DNA of 64,000 bases from Stictocephala bisonia (Eukaryota > Arthropoda > Insecta > Hemiptera > Membracidae): positions 248,001-312,000 of the forward strand of contig JAQJVL010000750.1 of NCBI GenBank assembly GCA_035578905.1, in the 5' to 3' direction. The notes beneath the pieces are model-generated. The model saw only the letters and a program-made list of their open reading frames with translations, made no database searches and was not told the DNA's origin. Of the stretch, positions 48,402 through 59,566 are shown in pieces (the first letter of the stretch is position 1; every line of letters begins with the position of its first letter). A program made the translations under genes and the position numbers.

Positions 48402-50585
48402 GTAACTTCTTAATAGTTAACCATTTTGCCTCTAAATTTTGCACAGTTCTACAATCTCAATATAAGTTGTAATGTTTCATGTACTTATTCAAATGTACCT
48501 TCAGTGCTCACTATTTAATTCATTATGAAAAAAATTGTTTTCAATCCATTCCACTTAAAAGGTTATTCATTGAAGAGAACTAGATGATTCAACTTTAATT
48601 TAGTTTCAAGGAGTTTAATTTTGCCTAGTAAAGATTAAACTGTGATTTACAAATGTTTATGGTTTTTATATGTATATAAATTATTTATACTCTCTAATGA
48701 CTAATGAAAATTATATTAATGGAAGAAGCTACTGAGTCACTTAATTTACCAATGAAAGGCTAACATTACCTAGGTATAACTCTTCAGGCTTACCGAGGCA
48801 CTTGGTTAGGCGATGCACAGTAGACTAACTGGAGAGGGGGCAGCCGGGGAGCCAGTGTGTGCCATATGGTAAATAAAATCATCAGATATGTAAATAGTTA
48901 GTTATAACTTTTACTAACCTTTTTTTTTGTTTTTAGTTTTTCCACTTGTGCAATTTAAAAAGCTGTTCTATTTCATGTGACCGTTGACTTGTTATTTTAT
49001 TTATTTATTTTTTGTTATTAATTATTAATAATTAATAAATGACATGTTTGAAGTTATTTTTTATTTATTTTAAATAGATTTACTGTTTATATTATAATAT
49101 GATTTACAAGCAGCATTAGCAAATTAAAGTACCAATTTTCAGAGCAGACTTAACAAAGATAGCATAGTTGTTTAGTTTAGCAATAAGAGGTTTTATTTCA
49201 AATAAAAAAATCAAAACAACCTTTCTGATTGGCCGTAATAATAAATGTAAACAAAAATGAAACAACATAGAAGACGAAAAGAAATACTTTTCTACAGAAA
49301 GAGGCGATGCTAGCGCAGCTCAATGGGCAACACGGGAACTACAAGATCAGTCGCATGGGAAGGGGTAAAACAGTAGTGGGACTGCCCTCCCCTCTACTAC
49401 TAGTTTTGTTCCACTCTAGTGCAGGCCAAGTGTCTCGGTAAGCCTTGCGAGTTGTATTGTCAAGTGATCTGTTAATGGTTAAAACTACCAATGATTTTAA
49501 AGTTTAATTGTCAAAAAAAGTTTCATTGAGTTTCAAAACCACTAACAGATCACTTAGCAGTACTCTGATGATATTAAACATTTTATTGGAAAATATGTAA
49601 ATCTTTTATTTAATCCATTAGAGACGAAAGACGAGCAGTGCACATCCTATGTCTAGCATTGTTTAAACAGTGAATTAAATGCACCAAACAATTAGTTAAC
49701 ATTGTTGAGAGAACATTTCCACCATAGAGATCTACCTGTTATAAGCAATAGTGACAAAAAGAGAAACTGCAACCATATAATTTCACATAGTAGCATAACG
49801 TTCTCTCTTAGAGAGCTCTAGCTGTTTTGAACCGGTTTTGGCCTACGTCCCGTCACACTCCACAGGAGATGTTAAATTCACCATCTCCTGTGACCAGAGA
49901 GACAGCAGTACTTAGGTTCGAATCCAAGTTGGGCTGTAAAAATATGACCATTGCGATTGCAGCATTAGTACTATCCGTCTGCAGATACGGGCCTATAAAG
50001 CTCACGAGCCTCAAGCTCTTTATTAGAGAACGATTCAGCGACATGACGGAATAGTGGTTGGAGGATTCTAATGTAATGTTGACTGTGTCAGTTATTGCAA
50101 TAGTTTTACTCATTTTTAGCTTAAAATTAATTTACTTGCCTTAAACAATTTTTTTAATAATGGGTTAATAGTAAGTCAAGTAATATGAAATAAAAAATGA
50201 GCCATGATTATTTAACAGTTAGACTTCTTTTTGTAACAAGTATTAAACTGTGTTTAGGAGCTCTGGTAACAGTAACATTTTATTTTTATATTAGTTTGTT
50301 AATAGTTGTTAGTAACGCTGAATTAACTATGAAATGAAGTCTGACTTTATTTTTCCAGAATAAAAAATTAAAGAGTCCTGCCTACATAAAAATTTAAAAC
50401 TGCAAATATTTATAAGTAATTAACATGATTGAACATAAATAAAACGTTCATGGATCATACATTAGTATAGTAAAATTGGTAAATGTTAATAACTAAACAA
50501 GCAGGAAGAAACCCATTTCTTCCTTTATTCCCCTGTAGTCATATTGCCTTGACTGGAGGTAAAAGTAATAGATTTGTATCAGATA
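48402..50585. other. no gene seen; intron-like AT-rich DNA
   Basis: The ORFs 49827-50054 (+) and 49853-50113 (-) overlap and show no domain. A tRNA B-box-like word GGTTCGAATCC occurs at 49916-49926 without a pairing acceptor stem or A box. Confidence 0.5.
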
Positions 50586-50589
50586 TTTC

Positions 50590-52215
50590 ACCTAATGTTT
50601 TTAATGATTATTTCTTGTGAACTGTGAACAACCTGTTGTCAAATCAATAATCAGCCAGGAGAAGCATATTATTTATTGCATACAGTAATTAATCAGATAA
50701 ATATAATAAAACCCAAATTTAAACTTTCAAATGTCCAACCTTGCCAAGTAATTAAAGAGGCTGAATATTTAAGTAACTCCAAGAGTGAGGACTATTACGG
50801 TCTCTCCAATTATGTAATTAAACATATTATTGACTCAATTTTGTGAATCCGTTGACTACTTAATTAATACAATGTTTAATTATAGTATTTTCCCCTCTAG
50901 TCTTAAGATATTAAAGACCATTCCAATTTATAAAAGATTAGATAAAAGCTCACAATCTAATTATTGACCTGTGTCCATTGTAACTATAGTAGGTAAAATA
51001 ATTGAATGTATATTACAGACAAAAATCGACTAGTATTTTAATGATAATAATTTTTTTAGTGATTCCCAATTTGGCTTCATAAAAAATAGATCCACTGTAC
51101 ATGTAGTAGAGGATATAGTTAATACGGTATTACATGCATTTGAATCAGGGAAAGTAGTCTTTGCAGCAATGATTAACTTGAGTAAAGCTTTTAATAGCAT
51201 AGATCCCGATATAATAGTCAAAAAGCTAGGTCTGTATGGTGTCAAGGGGGAAGAACTTAAGTTGCTTGAGTCCTATCTAAACGATCGTACGCAAATGGTA
51301 GTTGTGGGTGACCAAACTTCTGATTTAAAGAAAATTAAGGTTAGAGTCCTCAGGGCTCCAACCTTGGCCCTTTGCTTTTTGTGATTGCCATAAATGATTT
51401 ACCATTATATGTCAAGTGTCACACAATTCTTTATGCTGATGACACAACTTTTCTGAGTGTTGACAATAATGCCAAAAGTGCTCAACTTAAGCTGAATAAT
51501 TATATTGAAAGGTCAGAGGTTTGGTTTGAAGCAAATAACTTGAAAGTAAACCAAGAAAAATCAGAAAATATTGTTTTAGTTTGAAAATTCCCACAACGGA
51601 AAAAAATATCTCAAATTCCTTAAAATTGTGTTGGATAATAAATTAAATTGGGAAGTGCACACAGATGCAGTGGTTAAGAAAGTTTCAAGGGTACTTTTTC
51701 TTTTGAAGCGACTAATAGTAAGTGTTAACAAAAAAAATTTTAATTATGGCATACTATGGCACACATTTATTATATGGTATAAGGTTGTGAGGTAATTCAC
51801 CAGGAGCAGCAAATATTTTTATTTGTCAAAAAAAGTATTAAGAATTATTGTAGGACTAAGCAATAGAGATAGTTGCAAAGAATATTTTAAAACCCTCAAT
51901 ATTATGACTGTTCCAGGACTCTATATATAGTGTAATTTAATTTACATAAAAGAAAATTTGGAAAATTTTACAACCAGAAGTGAAATACACAATTACTACA
52001 CCAGAAAAAATTTAAAAATCAACCCTCCATATTTCAGACTATCTAAATGTATCAATAGCCATTTATATTTGTAATCTAAATTATTGAATAAGATACCTGA
52101 CAATATAGTAAATTTACCTATAAAAATATAAACAAGTCCTTAGGGAATGGCTTACAAGTAAGACACTATACAAAGTTGAGGACTATTTTAGATTAAACTT
52201 TACAGAGATAACAAC
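50590..52215 (+). pseudogene. third non-LTR RT, decayed
   Basis: Plus-strand remnants: DSQFGFIKNRSTVHVVEDIV (about 51060), AMINLSKAFNSIDPDIIVKK (about 51168), a frameshifted PQGSNLGPLLFVIAINDLPL (about 51348-51405), ILYADDTTFLSV (about 51427) and LKFLKIVLDNKLNWEVH. The C-terminal part has [19 protein letters not shown] and WLTSKTLYKVEDYFRLNF, ending at about 52218. Many stops. The upstream endonuclease is missing. Immediately to its right is an inverted ORF1 fragment of the macrodomain family. Confidence 0.8.
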
Positions 52216-52239
52216 CTGATTGTAGAGAATGTATTCTGT

Positions 52240-52510
52240 AAATGGGTTGTTTTGAGTAAGCTGTTTAAAGGCATCCCTGTGATCCTCCTTAGTTGGTTTG
52301 TCATAGTAGTGAGTCTTAGTTACTAGTCCATACACTGTAGTCCCATTCTGTATCTTCTGACAAGTCAATTTATCCATTACATAATCGGATGGCTGAGGCT
52401 TACCAAATTTCTTTTTAAATGAGACCTCTACTCCAGCGGACATGTTCCTGCTGTGGTTAAGATCACTGGAAATTTCATGCGCAAATGCCACCGTTGTGTT
52501 GTAGCATTTG
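52240..52510 (-). pseudogene. inverted fragment of a retrotransposon macrodomain ORF1
   Basis: The minus strand reads VAFAHEISSDL, MSAGVEVSFKKKFGKPQPSD, YGLVTKTHYYDKPTKEDHRD, all macrodomain blocks matching the ORF1 at 42630-42900 and the plus-strand remnant at 52510-52648. About 120 bp at 52340-52460 are mirrored at about 52510-52640 with a few mismatches. This head-to-head layout is what twin priming of a non-LTR retrotransposon produces. Confidence 0.75.
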
Positions 52511-52648
52511 CACATGCAGGAACATGTCCGCTGGAGTAGTAGTCTCATTTAAAAAGATTCGGTAAGCCTCAGCCATCCGACAATGTAATGGATAAATTGA
52601 CTTGTCAGAAGATACAGAATGGGGCTATAGTGTATGGACTAGTAACTA

Positions 52649-53245
52649 CTGTCCGCGCAGAAATTATGGATACTCGAGTTCACGATACCATATTTCCGAA
52701 CGGTCTGTTCGATTTTAACGAAAGACCTATCAAATTAAAGGAAATATTGTCAATTTTTATACTACGAAGTTTCGATTTTTTACGTAGCTTTTTATAATTT
52801 ATAAGACGGAAAAAGTGGAAAATATCGGCATTTTTCACAATCTTTTTGGAAATCTCAACTTAAGGCAATTATTACAAAATATCTATTAAACATATCAGCT
52901 TCAAATTTTAATAGCTTATATGAAGGTTACTTACAAACACTTTTGTAGAGTTTCATAATTTTAACGTTATTATTTTTTATGTTCTTATAAATTTTGTAAA
53001 CCTTTGTTAACTTTGTTATCTTGGGTTTAAAATTCCCGCTCAAAACAGTGTTTTGACTATCAATTGATTGTATGAACGAAAAATATAGTGTCTACAGAAT
53101 TTGATATAATAGTGATTTGTGATGAATTTATATTTGTTAAACGTTTTTATTCCCGCGCGAGGGGCTGGTACGCGGGGAAACGCTCCGGGGATGGCTCGGG
53201 TTCTCCCACAAAACGAGTGCGATGTTGCCGTTCGGTGCACAAAAA
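52649..53245 (+). repeat. left TIR of the 52.6-55.7 kb element
   Basis: Reverse complement of about 55085-55677 with rare mismatches. Confidence 0.93.
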
Positions 53246-53392
53246 CACTACATTTCCCATCAGCCTTTCTCATGAGGGCTTTGGACCTCCAACGGCAGCT
53301 TTAAAAATGTTTTTATATTTTTTTTATACTTTTGTAGTTTTATATTTTTTTTGTGGTTTTAAATATTTTATGTTTTCTCTTAGCAATTTAAC

Positions 53393-54983
53393 TCATTCGT
53401 CATAATCGGAGAAGTCATCGTTAAGTTCAACGTTATCATCTTCACTTTCGCTTTCGGAGTCTGAGCATTGTAGGTTGACAATGATGGGTTGAACAAGTGG
53501 AATTTGGTCACAAAGATGGTCCTTTTCCAAGTAGTGGTCTTCTACTTTAATAGCGTGTTTCACACATTTTGCCCACAGTTCAGGTGTCACAGACTTTAAT
53601 GATTCTTCACACAAATCCCGAGTGACATTTACACTGTTTCCTTTCTCTTCGGCATTGGATCTGTTTATTTTTGCAATTTTATTTTTTACATAAGCCCAAA
53701 TCAGTTCTATTGCATTGAGTTCACAATGTGCGACAGGCAACCAAATTAACTCTACATACTCTCGGTTACTTTTTTTTAATAGTTGTTCTAGTATTTTTTC
53801 TGGGGTCCTGAAGTATGGTCGGGCGTGGTTTATTAAGACTGATTTTGTGAGTTTTTCGAATTCAGTTGCATCAGGTGGTATAGGACTGTTTCTCTTTACT
53901 ATCCAAGAAATAATATCTTTTTTCAGCCATGACATATTAGGGTTTTTGGTTTCTGGGTCCACCATGGTGTGGTATGGCGCTTCGTCGATAACTACAGCTG
54001 ATTTTGGAGGTAGAATGGTTAAAACGTTTCTGAACCATTCTTCAAATTGTTTAGCGTTCATCTCCTCATGGTAGTCGCCAGTCCCCTTCTTTCCCACGAA
54101 GCAGAGTTGGGCTCCTTCTAAAAATCCACTCTCACTGCCAATGTGCAAAATAATTACATGTTGGCCAGCACCTGACGGGGTTTTAAAAGCACCTCGCCAT
54201 CCGAAAACTTCTTGAAGGTGATTGCGATAGTGGTCATAATTGTTATACTGGTTCAGGGCTTCGACTATGTTTTTTTGCCAGGTTGTTCTGTTTCATTGTG
54301 TGGTTTTGACCGCACCACGTCTCGTCAGTATAAAATATTTTATACCCATCATTCCGGAGCCGTCGGATCCTTCGTAGCTAGGCATGTCTGGATGCAGCGA
54401 TTTTTACTGATTCCATTAGTACAGGTTTCTTGTTAAGTTTTTTATATCTAAATCCAATACTATGAACAATATGCCGAAGTTTTGTTAGTGACATCTTAGG
54501 AAAATTAGGCATAACCTCCTCGAGTTTTGATTTTAATTTTTCAATTGTTGGAAAAGTTTTATCTATAAAAAAATTATGACTCGTACGCCGGATAACTCCT
54601 AATGTAAATTGGTCAATTTGAATTTTTGGCCGTCCTGCAGATGAGTGTTTCTTCTTAGGTGGTTCTCCAGATTCATCGTCTTCATTTTCTTTGTCTTTCT
54701 TTGCTGCCCTCTTTACAGATATTAAACTAACACCCAAACAGTCAGAAACACGTTGATACACGGGATACCGCTTATCGCCTATTCGTTCGCCCTCTGCTTT
54801 AAAAAAACAAATCGTACTTACACTCATCGAAAGTTCCAACTCGGTAAAGGCTCGTCTTGGAGGAATCGTGGAGGCGTCTCGGAGCATGGTTTGCACACAA
54901 CAATACACAAGACCTCGGTGGAAGGCAATGAAGAGTGTTAAGTGTTGAGTGAGCAAGATAGCTTGTTTCACTGTGTGAATCAT
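53393..54983 (-). pseudogene. DD92E-like transposase, frameshifted
   Basis: The N-terminal part (54983-54378) has FTELELSMSVSTICFFKAEG and YQRVSDCLGVSLISVKRAAK, a helix-turn-helix region, then a basic segment and LRHIVHSIGFRYKKLNKKP. A frame change near 54380 leads to YKIFYTDETWCGQNH (first D, about 54295-54340). Another leads to YRNHLQEVFGWRGAF and HVIILHIGSESGFL. 54148-53393 has YHEEMNAKQFEEWF, VVIDEAPYHTM (second D, where Glu replaces the usual Asn next to it) and HCELNAIELIWAYVK (final E). D2 to E is about 92 residues. The ETWC, HIGSESGFL, EEMN and MSW blocks are shared with the 7-10.5 kb transposase, so both belong to one long-spaced lineage. The C-terminus is acidic. Confidence 0.88.
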
Positions 54984-55084
54984 CTTGTTTAAATATTTGA
55001 CTGATTCCTGTGACTCACAGGGGTTAACGACAGGGTGAAGTTTGCTAGTTTAAGGGAAGGTTGGTCTGAGTCACCAACCCGTTC

Positions 55085-55677
55085 TATAGCATTCCGGCAA
55101 CATCACACTCGTTTTGTGGGAGAACCCAAGCCATCCCCGGAGCGTTTCCCCGCGTACCAGCCCCTCGCGCGGGAATAAAAACGTTTAACAAATATAAATT
55201 CATCACAAATCACTATTATATCAAATTCTGTAGACACTATATTTTTCGTTCATACAATCAATTGATAGTCAAAACACTGTTTTGAGCGGGAATTTTAAAC
55301 CCAAGATAACAAAGTTAACAAAGGTTTACAAAATTTATAAGAACATAAAAAATAATAACGTTAAAATTATGAAACTCTACAAAAGTGTTTGTAAGTAACC
55401 TTCATATAAGCTATTAAAATTTGAAGCTGATACATTTAATAGATATTTTGTAATAATTGCCTTAAGTTGAGATTTCCAAAAAGATTGTGAAAAATGCCGA
55501 TATTTTCCACTTTTTCCGTCTTATAAATTATAAAAAGCTACGTAAAAAATCGAAACTTCGTAGTATAAAAATTGACAATATTTCCTTTAATTTGATAGGT
55601 CTTTCATTAAAATCGAACAGACCGTTTCGGAGATATGGTATCGTGAACTCGAGTATCCATAATTTCTGCGCGGACAG
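55085..55677 (-). repeat. right TIR of the 52.6-55.7 kb element
   Basis: Inverted counterpart of the left TIR; ends GCGCGGACAG before TA. Confidence 0.93.
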
Positions 55678-56145
55678 TAAGACTCACTACTATGACAAAC
55701 CAACTAAGGAGGATTACAGGGATGCCCTTAAACAGCTTACCCAAAACTTCAAAGAAAAGGCGTTGGCAGTGTTGATCTGTTCTCCAATGGGCTGCTTTTG
55801 AGACAAAATTGATCCTGAAGAGTTTGCAATCAATATTGTGGAATTCCAACAGAACACAGGGGCCACAGTTGGTGTTATAATGGATAACGAGCAGTCTCCC
55901 AATAGAATGCTGAAAAATGGACTCTCTCATCAAGCATTCGTCAATCGACTTACAGATGTGATCAATGAATATAAGAGATATGATAAGGTAACATCAACAC
56001 TATCAACTCCGGGTGTCGGCGATGATTCAATCACGCTTGGTTTAGAATTGCATTCCACAGACATTCCAAACAGTTCAACAAGCCTAGATAATAATAATAT
56101 AATGTTAACTCCTTTAAACTACCAGTTGAGAGAATCTCCAATAAC

Positions 56146-58850
56146 ATGTTGAGAAATTCAAATCAAAATCCTGGTCATCACAGTTCATTCAGTAATAAAT
56201 ATATATTTTTCCACCAAAATATTCAAGATTTAAAATCATGTATAGAACTATTAGAAATAACCCTAGCTGAGATTGTACCGGATATCGTAGTACTTACAGA
56301 GCTTAATATGACGGGTCTTGAACTAAATCGATTTCATTTAGACAAATACAAAACAATATCCCAATTTTCTCGCACCAACACCAAAGGTGGAGGTGTAATA
56401 ATTTTAGCATCAATATTAATATGTTAGTTAATTCTAAAGAAACAAATGAGCTTAAGTCAATTTTGAGACTCATAGCATGCAATATTTAATTGATTTTCAC
56501 ACAAAGGGTCACTTCAACTTCAGAGTCGTGTCTCGATAATTTTATCACTAACATAGAATATACATGCCTGAGTACAGAAGGTATTATCACTGCCCTATCA
56601 GATCATGATGGCCAGATCTGTGATGTTTTGACTAGTTGCCCAGAAAATGAAGTATCTTAAGAGCTTATCTTATAGTGGTAGAAAATTCTCTAGAGAAAAC
56701 AATAGATTGTTTAAAGAATTGCTTGATAGAGAGGATTGGAGTACTGTCTTTCAAGCGCCTGTTGGTGAAAAGTATGACAATTTTTTCAAATCTTAAAGTA
56801 TAACTTTGACATCTCTTTTCCAATTGTTTCAAAGAAAAAAATAAAATCAATAATGAATGGATTACTAAGGAAATTAAAGACAACCACAATGATATCGTCT
56901 ACCTGAAAAAGCTATCTCAATCAACAAAAAGTGACAAATTAAAAAATATTGTGAGACAAAAATATAAAGAATACAAAGCAAACCTTATTAATACTAAAAA
57001 ATCTTATTTTGACAGTAAAATAAAGAATTCGGACAATGTTATCAAAACAACATGGGAAATAATTAGCAGAGAAACAACAAATAATAAAAAAGTAATTAGT
57101 AAAAATATATCACTGATGGGTGATGATGGACCGATCTCCAAGCCTTTACAAATATGTAACATATTTAATGATTATTTTGCAAATAAGATGAATGATACTA
57201 TTAATAATTCTGCACCATTAACTAATAATATAGTTGATGCTACAGATCATTCTAATTTTATATTGAACTCATAAAACAATTTCAAATGCTTACCTGTTAA
57301 TAAAAACGAGCTGCTTAGAATAATTGATTCATTAAAATGTAAGTCGTTTAGTGGATGTGATGAAATCTCAATAAAGCTTATCAAATTTGTTAAACTATCC
57401 CTAGTAAAACCGTTATTACATCTGATAAATTCTTCTTTTATATCGGGCATATTTCCAGACAAACTTAAAGTTTCAAAAGTCATCCCAGTTTATAAAAAAA
57501 ATGAACAAACAAATCTCAAGAACTACCGTCCTATATCAATATTGCCATCAATATCGAAAATTTATGAAAATGCCATGTGCCTCAGGCTAACAGAATATTT
57601 ATAAAAAAACAAACTTCTAGATAAGGAACAATATAGATTCTAAAAAGGAAAATCTACTGTTACAGCCTTAATTAAATTCATTGAATCTGTTATAGACTCT
57701 ATAAATAATAAACAAAAAGTGGCCGGTGTGTTTATGGATTTGCCGATGGCGTTCGACAGTCTGTCTCATAATTACTATTGGATAAATTATTAAAATTCGG
57801 CATAAAGGGCATTTGCTTAAAATGGATGAAATCATATTTGGATAATAGATGGAAATCATATTGCAAATAAAATAAAAAATTAAATATGCAAATACAATTC
57901 TTCAACCCGTAGAGTCAGATGTGGTGTCTCACAGGGCTCAATACTTGGGCCATTACTATTTATCTGCTACTTGAGCGGACTACTGAACACATCAATAGCA
58001 ATGATAATCAAATTTGTTTATACGCCAATGATGTTAATCTCATTACCACAACAAATACAATAAAAGAGCTAGAATTTAAGGCTTGTGAAAACCTAGCAAA
58101 GCTGAAGCAGTTTTTTATAGATAATAATTTAAAACTAATTTTATGGTTTTTAAAACAAAACAAAACTAAGGATGAAAACTTAATTATTACAATTGATCAT
58201 ATGGAAATCGACCAAATTAGTGAAACAAAATTTCTTGAACTACTAATTGACACAAATCTCAGTTGGGACGTTCATATAAGTAATAAAATTAACTCTGGCC
58301 TTTATGACCTGAAGAGAATGAGTTTTTTCTGTAGTATATAGGTCTTAAAAACTATATACTTTGCTCATATTCACTCACATATAGCCTATGCTATTTGTGT
58401 CTATGGAGCAACATCAAAGAATAATTTAAATAAAATTATTTAAATTTAAATTAAGTTATTAGGCCTACAAAAAAAGGCCATCAGAATTATTTCAAAATTT
58501 GAACAAACAGACTCTGAAAATAATATTTTAAAAAACTGAACATTATAACAGTATTTGGCTTATACATCTTTGAGTGCATTTATTATGTGAGAACACACAT
58601 GGAAGAATGTCAGTTTCAGAGTAATGCCCACTCATATGATACTAGATAAAAAAATCAAATATCAATCCCCTAACATAAAATTCAATTAAAAAAAAACCTA
58701 CATAGGGGCTAAATACTTGAGTAAAATTCCAAAATGCATCACAAATACTGAAAGCAATGTAAAGTTTAAATTTAAATTAAAATAATTCCTTACAGAGAGG
58801 GCCTTATATTCACTGGATGATCTATAAAGAAACAGCCTCAATAACAACAA
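56146..58850 (+). pseudogene. ORF2 (endonuclease and RT) of the second macrodomain family
   Basis: It starts at the ATG at 56146 within ATGTTGA, overlapping the ORF1 stop. The endonuclease N-part is YIFFHQNIQDLKS, VVLTELNM and TNTKGGGVIIL, then decay; SDHDGQICDV survives near 56600. The linker/RT start is KYKEYKANLINTKKSYFDSK (56957). RT blocks: SGCDEISIKLIKF, VSKVIPVYKKNEQTNLKNYR (about 57470), VFMDLPMAFDSLSH, RCGVSQGSILGPLLF (about 57915) and LYANDVNLIT (58017), where the catalytic YADD has become YAND. FLELLIDTNLSWDVHI follows. Numerous stops. The 3' UTR is split by the PLE and seems to end near 61612. Confidence 0.8.
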
Positions 58851-58890
58851 TAATTATGTCTTTTATGAATCCAGTTTCAAGATCTGGTTT

Positions 58891-59566
58891 TATAAATTAA
58901 ATTTTTTTTACCTTAGTATTGCCTGAAGATCTTGAATATTTTCTTTTTTCTTTACTCCAATATATATTTCGCCACTAGGTGTGGCATCTTCAAGGAGATA
59001 TTGTTCTAAAATATTTATAATCACTAACACTATTTACATCATTTACACATGTTATAATTTTTATATTATTGTTTTGTTTTCTCTTTTGCGCTGTTGCCAA
59101 ATTGGTGAGGTGTTGCCAGTTTTCTTTTTTGCTTCTTCTAGGTTGTGGATGGTTTTAAAGATGATTGAGTTATGGTAGTCTTCTTTTTTATTAAGTAGGG
59201 TGTCAGGTTCTATATTTATGTGTTTGAAAATATGATAGCTTTCTTGAACTTTGGCTACAGATTTGGATTTTGTTTTGTGGAGTATTTTTAGTGAATCGGA
59301 GAATGTTATATTATGGTCTGGGTTTTGTTTAAGGTGTTTTGCTACCATTGAACTGGGGTTTGTATGGTGTTTAGCGTTATGTTCTTTAAATCTTTGTATG
59401 AACGATCGGTTTGTGTAGCCAATGTATTGTTTATTGCATGGGGGTGGACATGTGATTTTATAAACTCCGCTTGTATTTTCCGGACACTGCTTGATGGATT
59501 CTGTTTTATATGTTGGTATTGGGTTGGTTATAACTTTGTAAGCTGGGGTATATCCTGCTTTTTTTT
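58891..59566 (-). repeat. inverted 5' copy of the PLE 3' end
   Basis: Matches the reverse complement of 60705-61380. The protein read from both arms is identical over about 165 residues; one synonymous C/T difference was noticed (near 59481). It includes the GIY-YIG domain, stop, 3' UTR and hammerhead-like motif (58956-59000). Confidence 0.93.

Larger units (their letters stand above)
52649..55677 (-). mobile_element. Tc1/mariner-superfamily transposon with ~595 bp TIRs
   Basis: A 3029 bp element with TA on both sides (52647-52648, 55678-55679). Its ends are CTGTCCGCGCAGAAATT and its complement. TIRs run about 52649-53245 and about 55085-55677, almost identical, and hold a GC-rich inner block (CCCGCGCGAGGGGCTGG). 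The interior is a minus-strand transposase in pieces. It landed inside the macrodomain ORF1 of an older retroelement, whose codons continue on each side of the TA. Confidence 0.93.
52511..56152 (+). pseudogene. macrodomain ORF1 of a second family, split by a DNA transposon
   Basis: The plus-strand ORF1 runs MDKLTCQKIQNGAIVYGLVT (52588-52646), is cut at TA 52647-52648 by the transposon, and continues at 55680 with THYYDKPTKEDYRDALKQLT and VLICSPMGC. After a stop at 55799 come MLKNGLSHQAFVNRLTDVI (about 55911) and a Ser/Asn-rich tail ending at 56152. Lys in the LVTK block and the SPMGC block match TARG1-like macrodomains; NGLSHQ also occurs in the ORF1 at 43040. The N-terminal MBD, coiled-coil and SGNH parts are not seen here, so whether this family had them is unknown. 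ORF1 ends in the overlap ATGTTGA, whose ATG opens ORF2. Confidence 0.8.

Noticed and set aside
49867..49945. Possible tRNA or tRNA-derived SINE because of GGTTCGAATCC
   Set aside because: No A box at the right distance and no acceptor-stem pairing; too weak to call.
53088..53405. GC-rich ORFs at the inner edge of the TIR
   Set aside because: They lie in the TIR of the DNA transposon and are mirrored at 55.1 kb.
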